From assembly GCF_013410035.1 (NCBI RefSeq), contig NZ_JACCBW010000005.1, positions 124,001 to 188,000 of the forward strand: a stretch of DNA of 64,000 nucleotides, in the 5' to 3' direction. Below the pieces are notes generated by a model. It was not told where the DNA came from. It worked only from the letters and a program-made list of their open reading frames with translations, and searched no databases. The stretch is from Nocardioides cavernae. Its GTDB lineage: Bacteria > Actinomycetota > Actinomycetes > Propionibacteriales > Nocardioidaceae. Every line of letters begins with the position of its first letter. Position 1 is the first letter of the stretch. Below, piece by piece: positions 45,701-53,281 of the stretch. A program made the position numbers and the translations under genes.

Positions 45701-47059
45701 GCCGGGGCTGGTGGCGGCGGCGATGGTCGCCGGCAGCGCCCCGGCCGGAACTTGGGCCTGGTGCAGCAGCTCGCGGGCCTCGGTGAGCGCCGCGGACGCG
45801 GAGAGCGCCGCCGCGACCACTTCACCGGCAGCCATGTCGCCGCGGGCGACCGCCTCGGTCTCGGTGGCCCGAGCGGAGTCCGCGGCGTCCAGACGACCTC
45901 GGGCGGCTGCGGCCAGCGCCTGCACCTTCCCGGCCAGGTTGTCCAAGCTGACGCCTGCCGCGTAGGCAGGTGAAAGCTTGATGGCGGCGATCGTGGCGCG
46001 CAGGTCCTCGGCGGTCTCCTCCAGCTCTGCCAGCTGCGTCTCGGCCTGCGCGGCCTCAAGTCCCAGCCGGTCGCGGTCGGCGGCGGTGGACCGGGCCGTC
46101 CGGTCCGCGCTGGTCACGGCCCTCGCGACCGCGGAGACGTTCTCGGAGGTGGAGGTCAGCAGCGTCGCGGTGTAGCGCTGGTAAGTGCCCAGGAACGTGG
46201 TGACGTGGGCGAGGGCCGTCTCGAGGCGCTGCTGGGCGGCGCGGGCCTCGGTGAGCGCATCCAGATGGGTGCCGGCGTCAGCGAGTGCCGCTTCCGACAG
46301 CGGCGGCAGCGCGTCGGAGAGGATGCGCGGGAGGTTGCCTTCGTCGATGCGGTTGCCGACGTCGGGGGAGCGCAGCGTGTGGAGCAGCTGCAGCAGCCCG
46401 GCGTAGCGTTCCTCGCCGGCCTGCCCGGTCAGCCCGAACACCTGGGTGCGGACCCGGTCACGGTGCACCCGCGCGACGTCGGTGATGTTGTCGGCACCGA
46501 TCGCCTCAGCGAGCTTGTCGCGCGAGAGCGGCTGCCGGTGCTCGTCGATGAGGATCAGGTCGGTCCCAACCCGCAGTGGGGTGGTGAAGTACCAGACCTT
46601 CGCCTCGTGCGTGGAGGAGGAGTACCGGATCAGGGCTCCGATGGTGAGGTGCTCGAGCCGGCCCTCACCTACCGCCTCGTCTACCGCCTCGGCGGTGCCC
46701 GTGTCATGGGGAGCGTTGCGCTCGAGCTCGAGCCACAGGTAGCCGAGCCGGTTCGGCTGCCCTTCGCCGCCGGCCTTCATTAGCACTTCCATCCGGACGT
46801 TCCCCGAGCCGGTGGAGTCCATCTTGCGGCGGTCACCGTCGAGGAGGAACGGCAGCAGCATCTCCATCGCCCGGCTCTTCCCCGACCCGTTTGTGCCGCG
46901 CAGGATCATCCGGCCACCGGAGAAGGAGAAGGTGTTGTCGTAGTAGTGCCGCACAATCGTGATGCCGGCGCCATGCAGCCGCCACCGCTCCGGGTGATGC
47001 ACCGGCACGCTGCTGGTGCCGTTGGTCCCGAGGGCGTCGGTGGGCGCCAGGGTGCTCAT
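42746..47059 (-). CDS. jetC: Wadjet type II JetC-like SMC ATPase (TIGR02680)
   Basis: 1437 residues from ATG 47059 (ATGA overlap with jetB). Walker A is GTNGSGKS at about 55-62 after FSFSGGRMILR. The long middle part is alpha-helical and Ala/Glu/Arg-rich, giving coiled coils. At the C-terminus are the ABC signature LSQGERRFVSYVVLF and Walker B LRLIILDDAFAKVDERT. This is the SMC/MukB-like motor of the system, extruding DNA loops to recognise small circular DNA. All ATPase motifs are whole, and more than 4.3 kb reads open without a break. The sequence here is as GC-rich as the core chromosome. Confidence 0.88.
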   Translation of the reverse strand: MSTLAPTDALGTNGTSSVPVHHPERWRLHGAGITIVRHYYDNTFSFSGGRMILRGTNGSGKSRAMEMLLPFLLDGDRRKMDSTGSGNVRMEVLMKAGGEGQPNRLGYLWLELERNAPHDTGTAEAVDEAVGEGRLEHLTIGALIRYSSSTHEAKVWYFTTPLRVGTDLILIDEHRQPLSRDKLAEAIGADNITDVARVHRDRVRTQVFGLTGQAGEERYAGLLQLLHTLRSPDVGNRIDEGNLPRILSDALPPLSEAALADAGTHLDALTEARAAQQRLETALAHVTTFLGTYQRYTATLLTSTSENVSAVARAVTSADRTARSTAADRDRLGLEAAQAETQLAELEETAEDLRATIAAIKLSPAYAAGVSLDNLAGKVQALAAAARGRLDAADSARATETEAVARGDMAAGEVVAAALSASAALTEARELLHQAQVPAGALPATIAAATSPGPVLIEPVRRTLDSDPEPLARPTPAELTSVPEDPTAAAATAREVAATATARAATAGNRRATALRLAAEKVNVEKADAAAEQATARLEEELEDADRAAEERDNIARDLAGAWRSWVTDEVTDGLLGAVDWSTTAVGPLLVSLDALTGDPAHETATNAAAGDAAGDTPADGSGDRVDLGALDQAAQDAAGAARSRLADQVAQLNLTDRQDAESRPILRAEQDDLLAARDPEPPAAPWVRPAADGTPLWRCVDFADTVAEDDRAGLEAALLASGLLGATVDPDAGHLVAVDGQLLVSATGPVADRSLGALLRPDAASPVEADVVAAVLERIGLGIGHSTWVEVDGTWGNGPLTGRHTVAAARHIGAAARAARRAVRLEEIAAELAALDDAAAARRTEREQVRDAQQSLRDHVRTAPASSGLVAARRLADAASTRVVRAEAEVEQRRRAAESLRTAWVRAQADHRSACDHTALPYEADALLEVRDRARSAATGCTKLADELSALARRGGDYERTRAVAEAPTRRRVEVEEQARADWSRWHTAAAELSTLEETMGAATEEVRERLADTEAELEKAKKQLDGSRKESSRLTRDAAVAAEQAAAAATKVDEEHGRLLEAFTELTARLELPGVAAAATGGDAEPLRRLVRDTLGDLTAAAAARVTAQVRAAVAGPGAPVEETALGRAQQTLERELSTSFDIIPTVTEGVRLVELTDAEGRYPIAEAATRLADKVDRARAALSDREHTVFTDVVIGGVGEELRRRLGQAEQLVAAMNNSLGGISTSHGIRVKLRWKLAEDVGSPVARIKELCATSAAIRATHETDELVRLLKARVEEEYILDPTAGYAHHLKNALDYRRWHRIDMVLTRPGQAGDAPVTRRTPLSQGERRFVSYVVLFAAVDAYLSGLPHAARALRLIILDDAFAKVDERTIAELLGLLVRLDLDFCMTGHALWGTFPEVPSLDVYEVRRVDGSSAITTHIHWDGKTRNMRVAR

Positions 47060-48357
47060 GGGGTCTCCTCGGTGGGCAGCAGGCTCAGCTGTTTGGTGGT
47101 CGTCGTGGGGTTCGGGGCGGCGTTCATGCGGCGGGCGGCGCGGGTGGCGGGTGCCCGCCGCGGCTCGGGCCGGTACCGCGCGCACGCCGGATGCAGCACC
47201 AGGCCCTCCGCGACCGGGCGGGCCAGGCTGAGAGAGCTCAGAAGCTCGACCACGGCGTTGGTGAGCGTCTCGGCGTTGGAGCGGTAGGCGTCACCGAAGC
47301 TGGCGCCGTACTGCTCGATGATCAGCTCGACGTTCTCGCGCACCGTCGGCCACGACGCCAGCACCCCGGGGACGGCGACCCCGTCGACCTCGGCGCGGGT
47401 CTCCCCGGTGGGGCGAAGCACGTCGATGAGGGCGTTGGTGAGCAGCAGCGCGGCGTGGGGGACGGTGCCGCGGCCGGGGAACGCGACGTCGGTGATGTCA
47501 TCGTCGACGTCGTAGGCCAGCGCCCCTTCGGCGCGGACCTCGAGAATCAGTCCGAAGTCCTCATCGAGCCGCCGTGCTAGGTCGGTGCGCTCGCGGGAGA
47601 GCACGTCGCGTTCGGCGTCGGTGAGGTCTTCGCGTCGCACCAGCGGGTTCTCGATGAGCTTGCGTCGCAGGCTGCGTCGCGGTGCCTCACCGGTGAGGAC
47701 GTCATCGGTGCGGGTCAGGAGCTGCTCGGGGCCGGTGAGGTCACGTAGTGAGCCGGACAGCAGGTGCGGCAGCAGGGCCCGGTTCACGTCGAGCAGAGCC
47801 TCCTCGTGGCGGGCGCCCCACCCGGCGACGGTGCCGTCGGTCTCGGCGACGACACCCCAGCCGATCAGCAGGTGGAGCGCCTGGACGAGGTGGCGGGCCT
47901 GTTCGGTGGTGTCGTCGAGGGTGAGGCCGGCGGTGACGGCGTCGGCGCGGACCTGCTCGACCAGCGTCGAGAGCAACACCTGGTCGGCGACGTCGTTGGA
48001 CAGCAGCGCCGAGGACAGCAGCGCGAGGTAGGTGTAGGTGCGCGCCGTGAACGGCTGCCCGGAGGTCCGCAGCGCGGGGCGCACGACCGTGCTGCGGACC
48101 AGCGGATCCTTCTGCAACCGGGCGAACCCGGTCTCGACGATGAGGGTGTATCCGACCCGGCTGAAGAACAGCTGCCGCAGGTAGGCGCTGTGCCGGCGCA
48201 CCAGCGCCAGCTGGTCGGGGTGATCGAGGGCATGGAGGATCGGCGTGTTCAGCAGGGCGCACGCCGCCTGGCGACGCTCGGTGCCCTCATGCGTCGCGGT
48301 GCTGCTGCCGTGGGTGGCTGCGGCGCCGGCGGGCGAGGCGTTGCGGGCGATGCTCAC
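47056..48357 (-). CDS. jetB: Wadjet type II JetB-like protein (TIGR02678/DUF2398)
   Basis: 433 residues from GTG 48357 (GTGA overlap with jetA). It is helical, with RRQAACALLNTPILHALDHPDQLALVRRHSAYLRQLFFSRVGY near the start and a later LSRERTDLARRLDEDFGLILEVRAEGALAYDVDDD winged-helix-like part. It fits the TIGR02678 family, the MukE/kleisin-partner equivalent in Wadjet type II. The tail after about residue 395 is Pro/Ala/Thr-rich and probably unstructured. The assignment rests on the full four-gene context as well as on the protein. Confidence 0.83.
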   Translation of the reverse strand: MSIARNASPAGAAATHGSSTATHEGTERRQAACALLNTPILHALDHPDQLALVRRHSAYLRQLFFSRVGYTLIVETGFARLQKDPLVRSTVVRPALRTSGQPFTARTYTYLALLSSALLSNDVADQVLLSTLVEQVRADAVTAGLTLDDTTEQARHLVQALHLLIGWGVVAETDGTVAGWGARHEEALLDVNRALLPHLLSGSLRDLTGPEQLLTRTDDVLTGEAPRRSLRRKLIENPLVRREDLTDAERDVLSRERTDLARRLDEDFGLILEVRAEGALAYDVDDDITDVAFPGRGTVPHAALLLTNALIDVLRPTGETRAEVDGVAVPGVLASWPTVRENVELIIEQYGASFGDAYRSNAETLTNAVVELLSSLSLARPVAEGLVLHPACARYRPEPRRAPATRAARRMNAAPNPTTTTKQLSLLPTEETP

Positions 48358-49934
48358 GCGGTTCGTTCCTCACTTGACCGAAGCGTCGGCGGGGCCTCGC
48401 TGGACGGGGTTTGGCTGCTGGCGGCGGTGAGGTGGAGGTCGTGGATGGTGACGGTTCCGTCGTGAGAGTGCAGCACCGTGATGGCATCTGGTGCCGGCTC
48501 TGCGGTAATAACGAGGGCAAGGTCGGCGTCGGTGACGGAGACCGTTGCGGTGAGGTCCTGGTGGATGGCGAGCAGGTGGCCGAGACGGTCGAGCACAAGG
48601 TCACGGGCGGCGGGGGAGACATGCGCGTCGTGGAGGGTCGCGGCCGCGACGAGCTCCGCCGCGGCTGCGCGACGGTCGTCGAGCTCGGCTTCGGCGGCCG
48701 CGAGGATGGTCTCGCGGTCCTCGCCAGGGTCGGGGACAGGGGAGGTGCGGCCTCGGGCGGCGCGGTCGCCGCGGTCGCGCAGGCTGATCGGCACGTCGAC
48801 CGCGGAGGCGTTCCACCAGGAGGTCGCGGCACCGTCGCGAGGGTCGGGCTCGGCGGGGCCGATCAGCAGATGTCGGGCGGGGTAGGTGCCGAACGCGGCG
48901 GCGAAGAGCCGGTGGGCAGTGTCGGTGTCGCAGCTGTCGAACCAGCCGGCGAGCTTGATGAGATCGGCGCGGCGGGAGAGTCCGGTGCCGGCTGAGGCCA
49001 GCATCCGTTTGGCGTTGGTCAGCAGCTGTCCCAGCGCCTGGTCTGCCGCGAGCCGCAGCGTGTCGGGCCCGGAGCGGCTGTGGCTGCCGGTGTACCAGGC
49101 GATCAGCTGCTCCCATTCGTCGCGGGTGCGGCCGGGCAGGGTCTCGGTGTCGGTTCCGTCGTGCGTGAGGGGCCCGGTGCGGGTCGCGCGCGCAGCCAGC
49201 AGCACATCGAGGCGTGCGCGGATCGCGGTCAGGTGGTCCACGACAGCGGGTGCGTGCCGAGTGACGTCGGCGGTGATCAGGTCGACGTAGGTCAGCAGCA
49301 TCGTCTTGAACTGGCCGTACTCCTCCCCGGCGAGGTCGTAGCGGGTGAGGATCTGGTTGAGGTAGGCATAGAAGTCGCGGACCGACTCGTTGAACAGCCG
49401 CTGGTTGTTGAACACGGTGGTGACGTCGGCGGCGAGCGTCTCGATGTGGGCGTCGGTGAGGACGCCGCCGTCACCAGCCCGCAGCCGGTCGAGGATGTGG
49501 GCGAGCTGGTCCACTGTCTTACCGAGGAGCTCGCGGGCGACTTCGCGGGCGCCGTCGCTGGCGGCCATGATCTCCTCGGTGTCGCGGTGGATCCGTCCGC
49601 CGAGCTTGGAGGCGTGGAATCGGCTGCGGCCCTTGTGGAAGTCGCGGACGGTGGCGGCGTGGGTGTCGCGGACGCCGCGGACGAGGTTGCCCCACTTCTC
49701 CAGACGTTCGCAGCGGGCGTAGACCTGTTCTTCGGTCAACGTGACCCCGGCTTCGATGAGCTGGGTTGCGGCTTCGGCGGGGGAGAGGTCGGCGAGCAGC
49801 GGGCCGGCGAACAGCCCCATGATCGCCCGGTACTCCTCGGCGAGCGGTGAGGTGAGGTATCGGAAGAGGTCGTGGCGCGTGCCAGTGACGATGACGTCCT
49901 CGGCCGTCTCCTGCCAGCTGTCGGAACCCTGCAT
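48354..49934 (-). CDS. jetA: Wadjet type II JetA-like protein (TIGR02677/DUF2397)
   Basis: 526 residues from ATG 49934, with GGGAG seven bases upstream; longer open frames upstream are Arg-rich and without family character. It opens with a winged-helix-like region (HDLFRYLTSPLAEEYRAIMGLFAG ... GVTLTEEQVYARCERLEKWGNL), then a long helical part (AHILDRLRAGDGGVLTDAHIETLAADVTTVFNNQRLFNESVRDFYAYLNQILTRYDL) as expected for the kleisin-like MukF equivalent. First gene of jetA-B-C-D, all overlapping by four bases. An 11-base palindrome lies just upstream (49950-49960). Confidence 0.84.
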   Translation of the reverse strand: MQGSDSWQETAEDVIVTGTRHDLFRYLTSPLAEEYRAIMGLFAGPLLADLSPAEAATQLIEAGVTLTEEQVYARCERLEKWGNLVRGVRDTHAATVRDFHKGRSRFHASKLGGRIHRDTEEIMAASDGAREVARELLGKTVDQLAHILDRLRAGDGGVLTDAHIETLAADVTTVFNNQRLFNESVRDFYAYLNQILTRYDLAGEEYGQFKTMLLTYVDLITADVTRHAPAVVDHLTAIRARLDVLLAARATRTGPLTHDGTDTETLPGRTRDEWEQLIAWYTGSHSRSGPDTLRLAADQALGQLLTNAKRMLASAGTGLSRRADLIKLAGWFDSCDTDTAHRLFAAAFGTYPARHLLIGPAEPDPRDGAATSWWNASAVDVPISLRDRGDRAARGRTSPVPDPGEDRETILAAAEAELDDRRAAAAELVAAATLHDAHVSPAARDLVLDRLGHLLAIHQDLTATVSVTDADLALVITAEPAPDAITVLHSHDGTVTIHDLHLTAASSQTPSSEAPPTLRSSEERTA

Positions 49935-49949
49935 CGCGTTCTCCCTTGT

Positions 49950-49960
49950 GCACTCAGTGC
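49950..49960 (-). promoter_or_regulatory. Palindrome GCACTCAGTGC in the jetA leader
   Basis: An 11-base palindrome (5-bp arms, one central base) ending 16 bases before the jetA start codon and just before the ribosome site. It could be an operator; short palindromes also occur by chance. Confidence 0.3.
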
Positions 49961-50149
49961 CGTCATCCTGCAGGGAAGCACCGACACTTCGACTGGGAAT
50001 CGGGTGAACCGCCGGCAGACAGGCGGCTTCTATGGGTGGCTGCCTCGCCGGTTGGCCAGTCTCAGGCTCGAGATATCTCCGTAGTTCGGCCGGCGCGCCG
50101 AGTTGGATGGCGACGCCGCCCCCAGCACGTGCGTGCGCAAGCGCAGGGC

Positions 50150-50356
50150 GTTTGCTGCCCCCGTGCGGTCTGCCGTTGTCGCCACCATTTCGCGAAGTCC
50201 GCGACCGAATGCGGTTGACGACGGACGGGCACCGTGTCGTGGTCGCTTCTGGATGCGACCGGTGGGGGTGTATCAGTCGATGGTGGGCACAGGGCAGCCC
50301 ACGATCTCGGCCGCCTCTGGCCAGGTAACCCATTCGGGGTCTCGGCGGTCCACCAT
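50150..50356 (-). pseudogene. Decayed helix-turn-helix DNA-binding protein (excisionase/MerR-like)
   Basis: From ATG 50356 on the minus strand the sequence reads VDRRDPEWVTWPEAAEIVGC then PVPTID, a helix-turn-helix start, and is stopped by TGA at 50275-50273 where these proteins have Trp (IDW). Beyond the stop the same frame reads YTPTGRI, as expected, and then one frame over SVADFAKWWRQRQTARG, the usual end of such short proteins. So at least one nonsense and one frameshift change are present. Genes of this type often regulate or excise integrative elements. The call rests on pattern recognition and is moderate. Confidence 0.55.
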
Positions 50357-50697
50357 GGGTCCAGCATGCATCGGAGAGTGTCCCCGCAGGCACGCCCTAT
50401 TCGCATGGTTCGGTCCGGTGTCCCGACTCATGCTTTGACCGAGGCCGGTACGCGGTGGGTTCCGGAGTGCCACCAATCGTGCCCAGCGGCAGCAGCCCAT
50501 CACGAAGAGGCGAGCCATCCGTAGATCCGTGCCCTCGGAGGGAGCGCAACTTGCGGGCCGGTATGCGCATCAGCGGGCCGTGGTCACCGCACGTCAAATG
50601 CCATGAGCCCCCTGTCCGCCACACTCCATGCGAAGTTGCAGAACCTGCAGGCCGCTAGCCCGTAGTGCTGTCGTCCTCGGCGGGGAGGTGAGCTGGC

Positions 50698-50880
50698 GTG
50701 ACGAGGATCGGCACCTGCAATCTGCTGAACCTGTTCCGCCCGGGCGGAGGCGCCGGGAGCCCCGGCGACGAGGACGCCTACGGGGCGAAGCTGGAGGCCC
50801 CCGCGCGGACGATCATCGCGCTGGATCCCGATGTGCTGGCGATCTAGGAGGTCGGCGACTCTGCCGCGCTGCAGGGGTGC
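50698..50880 (+). pseudogene. Truncated endonuclease/exonuclease/phosphatase-family gene
   Basis: GTG 50698 follows GGGGAGG at 50682-50688. The reading TRIGTCNLLNLFRPGG, then DEDAYGAKLEAPARTIIALDP, then DVLAI-stop-EVGDSAAL is the N-terminus of an endonuclease/exonuclease/phosphatase-family protein, in which the catalytic Gln-Glu of motif LAxQEVGD would be expected; here TAG (50845-50847) replaces CAG. The usual Trp of IGTWNLLNLF is Cys. The match fades after about 50875. So it is a short 5' remnant, probably left by deletion at the island edge. Confidence 0.65.
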
Positions 50881-50996
50881 TCTCTGCGGTCGGTTGTGGC
50901 CCATCGAAGCCCATTGTTCGAGGGCGCGGTTTGGGTGCGCTTGGATCGCGGAGGGTCGCAGATGGGAGCCGACGCTATCGGCGTCCCAGGCGACAA

Positions 50997-51270
50997 AGCC
51001 GCAGGTCAGCGGCAGGTTTGCTCTCATGAACGCAGCTGTCAGCAAAGATCGCGCTCACGCTCAGCATCATCGGCGTCTTCCCGGTGACGCACCACGTTGG
51101 ACATGTGGCGCCAGGCCATGTCTGGTCCCGACCGTATCGCCTGGGACACGGCGCCGCGTGGGGTGCACTAGGTACGCACAACAACGAAAAACGGCGCCTG
51201 ACGCTGGAAGACGTTGGAAGACGTTTTCGCAGGTCAGACGCCGTTTCAGGCATCTAGCCGCAGGTCAGCG
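50997..51270. repeat. 15-bp perfect direct repeat near the island edge
   Basis: AGCCGCAGGTCAGCG occurs at 50997-51011 and again at 51256-51270, 259 bases apart. A shorter copy (GCAGGTCAG) is at 51229-51237. The second copy lies 11 bases past the glnA stop codon. The repeats could be att-like or scars of an insertion or deletion. No recombinase gene is in the window. Confidence 0.5.
51189..51246 (-). terminator. Hairpin downstream of glnA
   Basis: The arms 51189-51201 and 51234-51246 pair over 13 bases with one mismatch (AAACGGCGCCTGA with TCAGACGCCGTTT). The 32-base loop contains GGAAGACGTT twice in tandem (51206-51215 and 51216-51225). It lies about 36 bases past the glnA stop, and the outer A/T run gives a T-rich side on either strand. 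It probably ends glnA transcription; the large loop is unusual. Confidence 0.55.
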
Positions 51271-51281
51271 ATACCCGCGAA

Positions 51282-52703
51282 TCAGATGTCGTAGTACAGC
51301 TCGAACTCGTGCGGGTGCGGCCGCAGCTGGACCGGCGCGATCTCCTGCGTGCGCTTGAAGTGCACCCACGTCTCGATCAGGTCGTCGGTGAAGACACCGC
51401 CGGCCGTGAGGTAGTCGTGGTCCGACTCGAGAGCGTCGAGCACGGCACCGAGACTGGTGGGCACCTGGTCGATGTCGGCCATCTCGTCCGGCGGCAGCTC
51501 GTAGATGTCCTTGTCGACCGGGGCGGGCGGCTCCGTCTTGTTCTGGATGCCGTCGAGGCCGGCGAGCATCAGGGCCGAGAACGCGAGGTAGGGGTTCGCC
51601 GACGGGTCGGGGAAGCGGGCCTCGACGCGCTTGGCCTTCGGGTTGGCGCCCGTGATCGGGATCCGGACCGAGGCGGAGCGGTTGCGCGAGGAGTAGACCA
51701 GCGAGATGGGGGCCTCGAAGCCGGGCACCAGGCGGTGGAACGAGTTCACCGTCGGGTTGGTGAACGCCAGCAGCGACGGGGCGTGCTTGAGGATGCCGCC
51801 GATGTACCAGCGGGCGACGTCGGACAGGCCGGCGTACCCGGTCTCGTCGAAGAACAGCGGGTCGCCGTCCTTCCAGAGCGAGGAGTGCACGTGCATGCCG
51901 GAGCCGTTGTCGCCGAAGATCGGCTTCGGCATGAAGGTGACCGACTTGCCCTGCTCCCACGCGGTGTTCTTGATGAGGTACTTGAACTTCATCACGTCGT
52001 CCGCGGCCTTGAGCAGCGTGTCGAAGCGGTAGTTGATCTCGGCCTGGCCGGCGGTGCCGACCTCGTGGTGGGCGCGCTCGACGTGCAGACCGCAGGACTC
52101 GAGGTTCTTGACCATGTCGGCGCGCAGGTCGCTGTAGTGGTCGTAGGGCTCGACGGGGAAGTAGCCGCCCTTGAGGCGGGTCTTGTAGCCCTTGTTGTCG
52201 CCGTCGTCCTTGCCGGAGTTCCACCAGCCCTCGACGGAGTCGATGTGGTAGTAGCCCTCGTTGACGCCCGTGCTGTAGCGGACGTTGTCGAAGATGTAGA
52301 ACTCGGCCTCGGGGGCGAAGTAGGCAGTGTCCGCGATGCCGGTGGAGTCGAGGTACGCCAGCGCCTTGCGCGCGATGTTGCGCGGGTCGCGGCTGTAGGC
52401 CTCGCCCGTGATCGGGTCGTGGATGAAGAAGTTGACGTTGAGCGTCTTCGAGCGGCGGAACGGGTCGAGGTAGGCCGTGGTCGGGTCAGGGAAGAGGGAC
52501 ATGTCCGACTCGTTGATCGCCTGGAACCCGCGGATCGAGGAGCCGTCGAAGCCGAGGCCGTCGTCGAAGACGCTCTGGTCGAACGAGGACGCCGGAACCG
52601 TGAAGTGCTGCATCACGCCGGGCAGGTCGCAGAAGCGGACGTCGATCATCTCGACGCCCTCGTCCTTGATGAACTTCAGGAGCTCATCGGAGTTGTTGAA
52701 CAT
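51282..52703 (-). CDS. glnA: Type I glutamine synthetase
   Basis: 473 residues from ATG 52703, with a strong AAGGAGG ribosome site seven bases upstream. It makes glutamine from glutamate and ammonia with ATP. Typical motifs: [48 protein letters not shown] (ATP and metal site), [23 protein letters not shown], and the Tyr adenylylation loop [11 protein letters not shown] near 400. The length is right for GlnA type I beta, so activity is probably shut down by GlnE. A full GlnR box lies 94-131 bases upstream. First clear core gene to the right of the island. Confidence 0.97.
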   Translation of the reverse strand: MFNNSDELLKFIKDEGVEMIDVRFCDLPGVMQHFTVPASSFDQSVFDDGLGFDGSSIRGFQAINESDMSLFPDPTTAYLDPFRRSKTLNVNFFIHDPITGEAYSRDPRNIARKALAYLDSTGIADTAYFAPEAEFYIFDNVRYSTGVNEGYYHIDSVEGWWNSGKDDGDNKGYKTRLKGGYFPVEPYDHYSDLRADMVKNLESCGLHVERAHHEVGTAGQAEINYRFDTLLKAADDVMKFKYLIKNTAWEQGKSVTFMPKPIFGDNGSGMHVHSSLWKDGDPLFFDETGYAGLSDVARWYIGGILKHAPSLLAFTNPTVNSFHRLVPGFEAPISLVYSSRNRSASVRIPITGANPKAKRVEARFPDPSANPYLAFSALMLAGLDGIQNKTEPPAPVDKDIYELPPDEMADIDQVPTSLGAVLDALESDHDYLTAGGVFTDDLIETWVHFKRTQEIAPVQLRPHPHEFELYYDI

Positions 52704-52771
52704 TCGGTTCCTCCTTGACGGCGGCCAGCGCACGTCGAGTTGCAGCGTTCGTTGTCGGAGCCTCGTTGCAC

Positions 52772-52783
52772 CGTGACGTCACG
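52772..52783. promoter_or_regulatory. 12-bp palindrome CGTGACGTCACG in the glnA leader
   Basis: A perfect palindrome between the GlnR box and the glnA start. On the minus strand TAGCGT (52789-52784) directly before it could be the -10, which would put the palindrome at the transcription start. A regulator site is possible, but no protein is known for it here. Confidence 0.35.
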
Positions 52784-52796
52784 CTAGAGGGGAGCA

Positions 52797-52834
52797 GTTT
52801 CTAGACCGTATCCCGTTTGTTTCGGGCGTGTTAC
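52797..52834 (-). promoter_or_regulatory. GlnR box upstream of glnA
   Basis: On the minus strand: GTAAC (52834-52830), 6 bases, GAAAC (52823-52819), 6 bases, GATAC (52812-52808), 6 bases, GAAAC (52801-52797). This is the a-n6-b-n6-a-n6-b pattern of GlnR boxes (gTnAC-n6-GaAAC twice) known from Streptomyces glnA and other nitrogen genes. One of the four half-sites differs from consensus by one base (GATAC). It predicts GlnR-dependent control of glnA by nitrogen supply. Confidence 0.82.
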
Positions 52835-52882
52835 GGCTGACCGGCCGGTGGGCCGTGCGTACGCCCCTCCTAGGCTGGCCGC

Positions 52883-53266
52883 GTGACGAGCGCTGTAACA
52901 ACCGACCTGCCGCCGGCGTCCTGGGGGCGACGGATCCTGGCGCTCGTCGTGGACTGGCTGACCTGCCTGGCGGTCGTCGAGGGCCTCGTGGCCGCGGACG
53001 TCCTCGCGGGGAACCCCAACGGCCTGGGCACGCTCGGGCTGTTCGTCGCGGAGTCGGCCCTGTTCACCGCGCTCACCGGTGGTTCCTTCGGCAAGCTCGT
53101 CACCCGGGTCCGGGTGGTCCGCCGACCCGACGCCTCGCAGCCGGTGTCGCTGCTGCGAGCGCTCGTACGCTCCGCGCTGGTCGCGCTGCTCGTCCCGCCG
53201 CTGCTGACGGCCGGCGGGAGGGGCCTGCACGACGTCGCCGCCGGGACGCGGACGGTCGTCGTCTAG
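52883..53266 (+). CDS. RDD family membrane protein
   Basis: 127 residues from GTG 52883. RRILALVVDWLTCLAVVEGL is the family opening (Arg then Asp in the first helix); the second helix region is LGLFVAESALFTALTGGSFGKLVTRVRVVR; the third is LLRALVRSALVALLVPPLL, ending in GLHDVAAGTRTVVV. Three membrane helices. The function is unknown; the gene is regularly found beside glnA and DUF4191 in actinobacteria. It is divergent from glnA. Confidence 0.88.
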   Translation: MTSAVTTDLPPASWGRRILALVVDWLTCLAVVEGLVAADVLAGNPNGLGTLGLFVAESALFTALTGGSFGKLVTRVRVVRRPDASQPVSLLRALVRSALVALLVPPLLTAGGRGLHDVAAGTRTVVV

Positions 53267-53281
53267 GCCGGACGGGTTGCC

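Larger units (their letters stand above)
49935..51281. other. Remnant zone between Wadjet and the core gene glnA
   Basis: No intact gene is seen in 1.35 kb. It contains the jetA leader, two decayed genes (helix-turn-helix protein, endo/exonuclease/phosphatase protein), a 15-bp direct repeat and the probable glnA terminator. It is the likely right edge of the mobile island. Confidence 0.6.

Noticed and set aside
43370..45965. Two long plus-strand frames (506 and 553 codons)
   Set aside because: Antisense to jetC, low complexity (Gly- or Ala/Ser-rich).
51309..52718. A 469-codon open frame on the plus strand
   Set aside because: Antisense to glnA, Val/Arg/Glu-rich with no motif.
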